From Maricaulis sp048269565 (lineage in GTDB: Bacteria > Pseudomonadota > Alphaproteobacteria > Caulobacterales > Maricaulaceae), in contig NZ_JBLXIK010000004.1 in NCBI RefSeq assembly GCF_048269565.1, positions 62,001-126,000 on the forward strand: a DNA stretch of 64,000 nt. The letters run 5' to 3'. The notes beneath the pieces were generated by a model, which was not told where the DNA came from, did not search any database, and saw only the letters and a program-made list of their open reading frames with translations. Made by a program: the position numbers and the translations under genes. This document shows positions 58,622 through 64,000 of this stretch, piece by piece. How positions within the stretch are numbered: position 1 is the first letter of the stretch; each line of letters opens with the position of its first letter.

Positions 58622-60322
58622 ATGGCCAAGGGATCAAAACTGTTCAACCTCACGATCGCGCGGTCATTCGCCGTGGCGCCTGTTGCAGCCATCCTGGCGC
58701 TTGCCGCTGTGGCCGGTCTGGGAACATGGTCCCTGATGCAGGCATCAGCCAGCCAGGCCCGTGTGATTGAAGGCATGGAGGTCGGCGTTGAGCTGACGCG
58801 CATGCAGACGACGCTGGAAACCATCAATGCCGACGTCTTTCAGATCATCACCGCCCAGGCTGCCGGCCAGGGTGTCGATGTCATGGCGGCTTTCGAGCCG
58901 GTCGCCGAGAATATCAACGGCCTTTCGGCACAGGTCGAGACCCTGCGTCCCTTCGCGGACCAAACCGGTCGCGGCGAGACGATTGACCGCCTGACCGAAC
59001 AATTGGCCCTTTACCGGGACGCCCTCGATTTCGTCGGTCAGATGCTGGAGCTCGATTTTGCCAGCTCGGTTGCCTTTCTCGAGCCCTTCGACGCGGTGTT
59101 CACCGATCTGAGCGGCGACCTCACCCAGCTTGCCGATACGGCGGCCAGTCTGTCACGCGCCGATGCCGAAGCGGCCGATGCCGCCGCCCGCACCGCGATC
59201 ATGGTCTTTATCGGCCTCACCGTTCTGGTCGCAGCCGGCCTGATTTCCGTCGCGGCCTTCTTCGGGACGCGGATCTCCCATTCCGTGCGCTCGATCGCCG
59301 AAGCGACCGAGACCCTCGCCAATGGCGATTTCACCCTTGATATTGTCGCGCTGGAACGCACTGACGAGCTCGGCGCCGTGGTCGAGAGCCTGAAACGCTT
59401 CCGCGAAAGCGGCCTCAAGGCCGAAGAGCTTGAACAGGAGCAACGCTCCGCCTCGGCGGCCCAGGAACGCCGTGCGACCCAGATCAACAATCTGGCACAG
59501 GCTTTCGATGCCGAAGTCATGACGCTGCTGGGCGAGGTCACCGAGGCCTGTTCCTCGATGTCGGCCATCTCCGAACAGCTCTCCACCGCCGCCATCGAAG
59601 GGTCGTCCAAGAGCGGCATGATGGCCAAGTCGGCCGCTGAAGCGTCGAGCAATGTCGAATCCGTTGCGGCCGCGTCGGAGGAATTGTCGGCCTCGATCCA
59701 GGAAGTGACGCAGCAGATCCAGAATTCATCGACAATGGCAGCCCAGGCCGATGAGCGCTCCAAGGCGGTTCAGTCGGTCGTCGAAAATCTCGGCTCGGCG
59801 GCGCAGCAGATCGGCAATGTCGTCCAGCTGATCAATGATATTTCCGAACAGACCAATCTGCTGGCGCTGAACGCGACCATCGAGGCGGCGCGCGCGGGTG
59901 AAGCCGGCAAGGGCTTTGCCGTTGTGGCGTCGGAAGTGAAATCTCTCGCCGCCCAGACGGCCAGGGCCACCGGCGATATCCGCGGCCAGATCGAAGCGAT
60001 CCAGGAGGCTGCGGCGTCCTCTTCAACCTCGATTGGCGATGTCACAAAAGCCGTCGCGGAAATCAGCCGCGCCTCGGCAGCGATTGCGGCGGCTTCCGAA
60101 GAGCAAAGCGCATCGACCCGCGAAATCTCCGGCTCGGTCGCCCACGCCGCCACCAGTGCGCGCAATGTCTCTGACAATGTCGATGCGGTGTCGCGTTCGG
60201 CCATGCAGACCGGCGAGGCTTCCCAGGAAGTGCTCAAATCGGTTCGCGCGGTTTCGGAGCGTGCCGACCGGCTCAACAAGACGGTCGAGACCTTCCTCAA
60301 TGAGGTTCGCAAGGCGGGCTGA
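58622..60322 (+). CDS. Methyl-accepting chemotaxis protein
   Basis: A 566-residue transducer. N-terminal membrane helix (APVAAILALAAVAGLGTWSL), a helical periplasmic sensor of about 130 residues, a second helix (TAIMVFIGLTVLVAAGLISV), HAMP (SIAEATETLANGDFTLDIVA), and the signalling domain with the tip EQTNLLALNATIEAARAGEA and GKGFAVVASEVKSLAAQT. There is no C-terminal CheR pentapeptide. The ATG at 58622 has GGAGGG upstream; a longer frame lacks conservation. It lies 122 bases after the TonB receptor gene and may receive input from it or from the YfiR-like protein. Confidence 0.93.
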   Translation: MAKGSKLFNLTIARSFAVAPVAAILALAAVAGLGTWSLMQASASQARVIEGMEVGVELTRMQTTLETINADVFQIITAQAAGQGVDVMAAFEPVAENINGLSAQVETLRPFADQTGRGETIDRLTEQLALYRDALDFVGQMLELDFASSVAFLEPFDAVFTDLSGDLTQLADTAASLSRADAEAADAAARTAIMVFIGLTVLVAAGLISVAAFFGTRISHSVRSIAEATETLANGDFTLDIVALERTDELGAVVESLKRFRESGLKAEELEQEQRSASAAQERRATQINNLAQAFDAEVMTLLGEVTEACSSMSAISEQLSTAAIEGSSKSGMMAKSAAEASSNVESVAAASEELSASIQEVTQQIQNSSTMAAQADERSKAVQSVVENLGSAAQQIGNVVQLINDISEQTNLLALNATIEAARAGEAGKGFAVVASEVKSLAAQTARATGDIRGQIEAIQEAAASSSTSIGDVTKAVAEISRASAAIAAASEEQSASTREISGSVAHAATSARNVSDNVDAVSRSAMQTGEASQEVLKSVRAVSERADRLNKTVETFLNEVRKAG

Positions 60323-60356
60323 TCCGCCTGTCATCGGAAGCAATCTGCAGAACACG

Positions 60357-60387
60357 GCGCCCGGACTGATCCAGTCCGGGCGCTTTT
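60357..60387 (+). terminator. Intrinsic terminator of the chemoreceptor gene
   Basis: Perfect 11-bp stem GCGCCCGGACT (60357-60367) and AGTCCGGGCGC (60373-60383), GATCC loop, followed by TTTT. Confidence 0.85.
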
Positions 60388-60592
60388 CTGTCGCCGGTCA
60401 ACGTACAGCAGGCGACCGGCACCGCGCCGAAACGCCCGTCCGGGCCCGGGTGAGTTCTGCAGTAAGAAAAATCGGGGCGCCATAGAAGCGCCATTTCGCA
60501 CCCGACGGGTTCGCAAGCGCGACCGCGCGCCGGCCGGTCAGGCCGCCCCTTCGGAGGCGTCCGCTACGCGGACTGCCGTGAGATCGAAAGAT
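60388..60592. other. Intergenic region between chemoreceptor terminator and tRNA-Lys
   Basis: About 200 GC-rich bases with several small inverted repeats (for example GGGGCGCC near 60475 and GTCCGC-TAC-GCGGAC at 60560-60574), the latter possibly a downstream processing or termination structure for the tRNA. No convincing gene seen. Confidence 0.4.
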
Positions 60593-60668
<76 letters not shown>

Positions 60669-60857
60669 GCCGGGGTTGGAGGCGGCGGAACATACGCGAG
60701 AATTGGGACAAAGCAAGAGGTTGATCTCAGCGCTGCTCCGGCCCGGCCCTGTCATCGCCACCAGCGGCAAGCTCGTGTTTACCCTGGCCGCAGAAACCGT
60801 GGCGCCTGGCCAAGGCGTTAAGCGGGTTGTTAAGGACGTGCATGCGAGCGTGCGGCG

Positions 60858-61193
60858 ATGAGATCTGCCCCTGCCCACACTGCGGCGCCTGTGTTCGATG
60901 CCGCCCATCTGGCCCGCTATACCGGCGGTGATGCTGCCTTGAAGGCGGAATTGCTGGCGCTGATGTGCGAGCAGGCCGAGCGCTGTATCGGCCTGATTGC
61001 CGCGGCACCGGATCGCCAGACCTGGATCTCGGCCCTGCACACGCTCAAGGGCGCGGCACGCGGCGTCGGTGCCTTTGCGCTGGGCGAGGCCTGCGAGGCG
61101 GCGGAGACGGCACCGCAAAGCGGCTGGCCGACGGCCGCCGAAGCCGTGGCCCTGGCCTTTGCCGAAACGCGGCGTCGTTTCGACGCCGGCTAA
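60858..61193 (+). CDS. Histidine phosphotransfer (Hpt) domain protein
   Basis: A 111-residue single-domain Hpt protein that would shuttle phosphate in a phosphorelay. The phosphorylated histidine is H61 in SALHTLKGAARGVGAFALGE, matching the H-T-L-K-G-x-A consensus; helices before it (ELLALMCEQAERCIGLI) form the bundle. An earlier helix DAAHLARYTGGD is typical of the family. It has no adjacent kinase or receiver. The intergenic region contains two TTAA tetramers eight bases apart, near a CtrA-like arrangement but with wrong spacing. Confidence 0.85.
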   Translation: MRSAPAHTAAPVFDAAHLARYTGGDAALKAELLALMCEQAERCIGLIAAAPDRQTWISALHTLKGAARGVGAFALGEACEAAETAPQSGWPTAAEAVALAFAETRRRFDAG

Positions 61194-61200
61194 TCCGCTG

Positions 61201-61527
61201 TCAGTCCTCGCGCGTGCGGTCCCAGACCTCGAATTCATAGGCAATCGACTGACGGACCAGTTCGCGCCAGACCGGCTCGGCAATCGCCGTGCTGAGACCG
61301 AGGCGCTTGGCTTCGGTCGTCACCTTGGTGATCACATCCTCGATGCGCCAGTCATCATGCACGACATCGCGCGACGGCTTGATGCGCGCGGCCGCTTCCA
61401 TATACCGCGCCCGTTCGGCGATCAGCGTCACCAGTTCGCGGTCAATCGCGTCAACGCCCTCGCGGACCTGGGCCATGCTGGTGCACGCCTCCGGGGCGGT
61501 GCGTGTGGCAGCGATCACTGTCGTCAT
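61201..61527 (-). CDS. Chorismate mutase (AroQ type)
   Basis: A 108-residue all-helical enzyme turning chorismate to prephenate for Phe and Tyr synthesis. MAQVREGVDAIDRELVTLIA, ERARYMEAAARIKPSRDVVH, DDWRIEDVITKVTTEAKRLG and VWRELVRQSIAYEFEVW match AroQ: the conserved N-terminal (R-x-x-I-D-x-I-D) helix, central Lys/Arg and Gln/Glu of the last helix. It is monofunctional here, not fused to prephenate dehydratase. It overlaps no gene; it converges with the Hpt gene. Confidence 0.88.
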   Translation of the reverse strand: MTTVIAATRTAPEACTSMAQVREGVDAIDRELVTLIAERARYMEAAARIKPSRDVVHDDWRIEDVITKVTTEAKRLGLSTAIAEPVWRELVRQSIAYEFEVWDRTRED

Positions 61528-61682
61528 ATCGGGTCAACCTGTTGCAGTCCTGACCCGCTTATAAGCGTCGCTGCGGCATCCCCCAAGAGGCGAGCTGTCA
61601 CACCCGGCACGGCGGGCCGCATTGTCTGTTCGACCTGCCGGTCAGCCGCGCTATGGTGGTAGCGCAACAAGGGAGAGTCTGT

Positions 61683-62306
61683 ATGACGCAGCCGGTCAGG
61701 ATTTATGGCGATCGCCGCAGCGGCAATTGCCTGAAGGTGAAATGGACTGCGGACTATCTCGATATTCCCTATGAATGGCACGAAATCGATGTCGTGAAAG
61801 GCGAGACCCGGACCGATGATTTCCTCGCGATCAACCCCGCCGGCCAGGTGCCGTGCCTGGAGCGAGAAGACGGCCGGCTGCTGGCGCAGTCGAACGCGAT
61901 CATTTTCCATCTTGCCGGTGGTTCGCCGCTGATACCCGTCGACAGTTTCGACAAGGCGAAAATGCTCGAATGGATGTTCTGGGAACAATACAGCCACGAG
62001 CCGGCGATTGCGGTGCGCCGCTTCCAGAAGGCATTCCTGAAACTGCCGGAGGATTCGATCGATCCGGCGCTGATGGCCAAGGGGCGCCGGGCGCTGGGGG
62101 TGATGGAAATGCGGTTATTGTCGCGTGACTTTATCGTTGGCGACTCGATGACGCTCGCCGATATCGCGCTGGTTGCCTACACACGACTGGCGGATGAGGG
62201 CGGTTTCGATCTCGATGAATTCCTCAATGTGCGCGGCTGGGTCGCCCGCATCGACCAGGAGCTCGGGCTCGATGTCGATGATGGCCGCGTCAACCCGATC
62301 GGTTAG
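61683..62306 (+). CDS. Glutathione S-transferase family protein
   Basis: A 207-residue GST. The thioredoxin-like N-terminal domain contains IYGDRRSGNCLKVKWTADYL, then INPAGQVPCLEREDGRLLAQ (cis-Pro loop) and SNAIIFHLA (glutathione-binding Gln-Ser). The helical C-terminal domain has GDSMTLADIALVAYTRLADE, the N-capping and hydrophobic staple motif. The catalytic residue is probably Ser in DRRSGNC. The ATG at 61683 follows AGGGAGAG. It is three bases before the Nudix gene. Confidence 0.88.
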   Translation: MTQPVRIYGDRRSGNCLKVKWTADYLDIPYEWHEIDVVKGETRTDDFLAINPAGQVPCLEREDGRLLAQSNAIIFHLAGGSPLIPVDSFDKAKMLEWMFWEQYSHEPAIAVRRFQKAFLKLPEDSIDPALMAKGRRALGVMEMRLLSRDFIVGDSMTLADIALVAYTRLADEGGFDLDEFLNVRGWVARIDQELGLDVDDGRVNPIG

Positions 62307-62309
62307 GGC

Positions 62310-62798
62310 GTGGAGCTGACACAAACTTTTGAAGCGGTGCCGCAATTCGGCCTGTGCGAGGCCGGCGCGCCCTATATTGCACGCCCCTGCGCCTTCGGTA
62401 TCGCGCTCGACGAACGGGCTCGCATCGCCGTTGTTCGCATTGCGCGCGAGACCTATGTCAATTGGGATCTGCCCGGCGGGATGATTGATCCCGGCGAGAG
62501 CGAGGGTCAGGCGCTGGCACGTGAGTTCTGCGAGGAGACCGGCTGGACGGTGCGCCCCGGTGCACTGGTGACGCGGGCCGAGCAATTCACCATCACCCGC
62601 ACCGGCGAGCGCCGGCGCAATCGGTGCGGCTTTTTCCTGTGTACGCTGGACGCGATGACTGATGGCAAGATCGAGGACGATCACGAACTGGTCTGGCTCG
62701 ACCCGCACGAGGCGCTGACGCGTCTGCGCCACGAGGCCGCCGCCTGGGCGGTGACGCAATGGCTGCGCATGGGACGGGTGTGTCACGGGCGGCGCTGA
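62310..62798 (+). CDS. Nudix hydrolase
   Basis: A 162-residue Nudix enzyme, hydrolysing nucleoside diphosphate-X compounds. The full box GGMIDPGESEGQALAREFCE, ETGW (G-x5-E-x7-R-E-U-x-E-E-x-G-U) lies at about 55-78, preceded by VRIARETYVNWDLPGG. The GTG start at 62310 is four bases past the GST stop codon, implying a shared transcript. Substrate cannot be deduced. Confidence 0.9.
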   Translation: MELTQTFEAVPQFGLCEAGAPYIARPCAFGIALDERARIAVVRIARETYVNWDLPGGMIDPGESEGQALAREFCEETGWTVRPGALVTRAEQFTITRTGERRRNRCGFFLCTLDAMTDGKIEDDHELVWLDPHEALTRLRHEAAAWAVTQWLRMGRVCHGRR

Positions 62799-63974
62799 TT
62801 AGCGGGCCAACTCCCTGATCGCCTCGTCGACACCTTCCAGTGTCAGCGGGAACATGCGCTGGGCGCCGATCAGATCCTGAACCAGCTTGGTCGAGTGGGA
62901 ATATTCCCACCATTCCTCGGGCTGCGGGTTAAGCCAGATCAGGTTGGGCCAGGTCTCGACCAGCCGCTTGATCCAGACGGCGCCGGCCTCGTCATTCCAA
63001 CCTTCCACCGAGCCGCCGGCATGGGTGATCTCATAGGGCGCCATGGCGGCATCACCGACGATGATCACTTTCCAGTCGTGCGGGTATTTGTGGATCAGAT
63101 CCAGCGTCGGCACGGTCTCGGCGCGGCGGCGGAGGTTGGAACGCCAGACGCCCTCATAGGGGCAATTGTGGAAGTAGAAATATTCCAGGTTCTTGAAGGT
63201 CGAGCGTGAGGCCGAGAACAATTCCTCGCAAAGCTTCACGTAAGGGTCCATCGAGCCGCCGACATCGAACAGGGCCAGCACCTTGATCGCATTGCGCCGT
63301 TCCGGCCGCATCACGACATCAAGCCAGCCCTGGCGCGCTGTGGCATTGATCGTATTGTCGAGGTCGAGTTCCTCCTGGGCGCCGTCACGGGCGAATTTGC
63401 GCAGGCGGCGCAGCGCGACCTTCAGATTGCGGGTGCCCAGTTCGCGGTCGCCATCGAGATCCTTGTAGCGGCGCTGTTCCCACACCTTGGCGGCGCGATT
63501 ATGCTTGCCCGGCCCGCCAATGCGTACGCCGGCCGGATTATAGCCGCCATGGCCGAAGGGCGAGGTGCCGCCGGTGCCGATCCATTTCGAGCCGCCCTCA
63601 TGGCGTTTTTCCTGCTCCTCAAGCCGCTTCTTCAGCGTCTCCATCAATTCCTCGAAGGGCAGAGCCTCCATGGCCGCCATCTCTTCCTCGGTGAGCAGTT
63701 TCTGCATCATGGCCTTGAGCCAGTCGTCGGGGATCTCGTTTTCGCCGAACAGATCGCCGAGGGTCTCGACGCCCTTGAAGACGTGGGCGAAGACCTGGTC
63801 GAACTTGTCGAAGGCCTTCTCGTCCTTGACCAGTGCGGCGCGGCTGACGGCGTAGAAATGGCCGATATCCGGATCGATCGCGCCCTTGTCGAGGGCTTCG
63901 AGGAGCGTCAGATATTCCCGCGTCGTGACGGGGATCTTGGCGGCGCGCAGCTGGGTGAAGAAATGATGGAGCAT
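62799..63974 (-). CDS. CoxE-like VWA domain protein
   Basis: A 391-residue cytoplasmic protein. After a helical N-terminal part (TQLRAAKIPVTTREYLTLLE, then FDKFDQVFAHVFKG) comes the VWA domain from about 240, with MIDAS motif LFDVGGSMD (D-x-G-x-S) and FFSASRSTF-like EELFSASRSTFKNLEYFYFH. This is the CoxE-like group, usually coded beside a MoxR-type AAA+ ATPase that uses it as an adaptor. The upstream gene on this strand lies beyond the window. It is complete, starting at the ATG at 63974. Confidence 0.88.
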   Translation of the reverse strand: MLHHFFTQLRAAKIPVTTREYLTLLEALDKGAIDPDIGHFYAVSRAALVKDEKAFDKFDQVFAHVFKGVETLGDLFGENEIPDDWLKAMMQKLLTEEEMAAMEALPFEELMETLKKRLEEQEKRHEGGSKWIGTGGTSPFGHGGYNPAGVRIGGPGKHNRAAKVWEQRRYKDLDGDRELGTRNLKVALRRLRKFARDGAQEELDLDNTINATARQGWLDVVMRPERRNAIKVLALFDVGGSMDPYVKLCEELFSASRSTFKNLEYFYFHNCPYEGVWRSNLRRRAETVPTLDLIHKYPHDWKVIIVGDAAMAPYEITHAGGSVEGWNDEAGAVWIKRLVETWPNLIWLNPQPEEWWEYSHSTKLVQDLIGAQRMFPLTLEGVDEAIRELAR

Positions 63975-64000
63975 GGCCGCAACCTAGCGGTCTTCCCGCC

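Noticed and set aside
60818..60833. Possible CtrA box (TTAA pair) upstream of the Hpt gene
   Set aside because: The two TTAA tetramers are eight bases apart, while the CtrA consensus needs seven.

Overview
This is a GC-rich, gene-dense chromosomal window from an alphaproteobacterium, most likely a stalked or dimorphic marine type of the Hyphomonadaceae/Maricaulaceae group (Maricaulis-like). The inference rests on a circularly permuted two-piece tmRNA whose tag (ANDNFAEEVRLAA) resembles that of Caulobacter, an alpha-type SspB, alphaproteobacterial families such as DUF4169 and the RHH_4 ribbon-helix-helix protein, and a TipN-like coiled-coil protein. No phage, IS element, CRISPR array or obvious genomic island was seen. 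Nearly all genes look like core chromosome.

Layout. 0-12 kb: the 3' part of recN, ligA, an aminopeptidase P with a downstream lipoprotein, prmA, a repeat-rich gap of about 0.9 kb holding two palindromic elements, a low-GC HIRAN+BRCT gene, and uvrD. 12-22 kb: two hypotheticals, a ClC protein with channel-like residues, an exported protein, an RHH regulator, a degenerate GIY-YIG-like protein, DUF4169-fumC, a RusA-like protein lacking one catalytic Asp, sspB-thioesterase, a lipoprotein, the permuted ssrA gene, a Tat-exported tandem-repeat protein and a VOC protein. 22-31 kb: a tightly overlapping run thyA-mazG like-folA-hflK-hflC-DUF2065, then a DegP-type protease and miaA, followed by a DMT transporter and a divergent ketol-acid reductoisomerase. 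31-39 kb: a TVP38-type membrane protein, the cell-elongation cluster mreB-mreC-mreD-mrdA-rodA, and an NSS transporter.

39-52 kb: proline iminopeptidase, a lipoprotein and methyltransferase pair, a three-gene glycosyltransferase/methyltransferase/alpha-alpha-barrel unit, an MFS transporter directly followed by a four-gene Mla-type lipid transport operon, and the TipN-like protein. 52-64 kb: a DUF418 membrane protein, a maleylacetoacetate isomerase/fumarylacetoacetase-type pair with a divergent MarR regulator, a PqiA-like protein, a YfiR-like/TonB receptor/chemoreceptor cluster, tRNA-Lys(CUU), an Hpt protein, chorismate mutase, a GST, a Nudix hydrolase and a CoxE-like VWA protein.

Working together: ssrA and sspB, less than 2 kb apart, provide ribosome rescue and delivery of tagged proteins to ClpXP; hflK, hflC and the DegP-type gene add envelope proteolysis and its control. 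thyA, the mazG-like gene and folA form a dTMP and nucleotide-pool unit. mreBCD-mrdA-rodA is the rod elongasome, and the Mla-type operon maintains the outer membrane. The most promising candidates for something undescribed are the HIRAN-BRCT protein, the YfiR-like/TonB receptor/chemoreceptor cluster, the GT4/methyltransferase/cyclase-fold unit, and the Tat-exported repeat protein beside ssrA. All are inferences from sequence alone.
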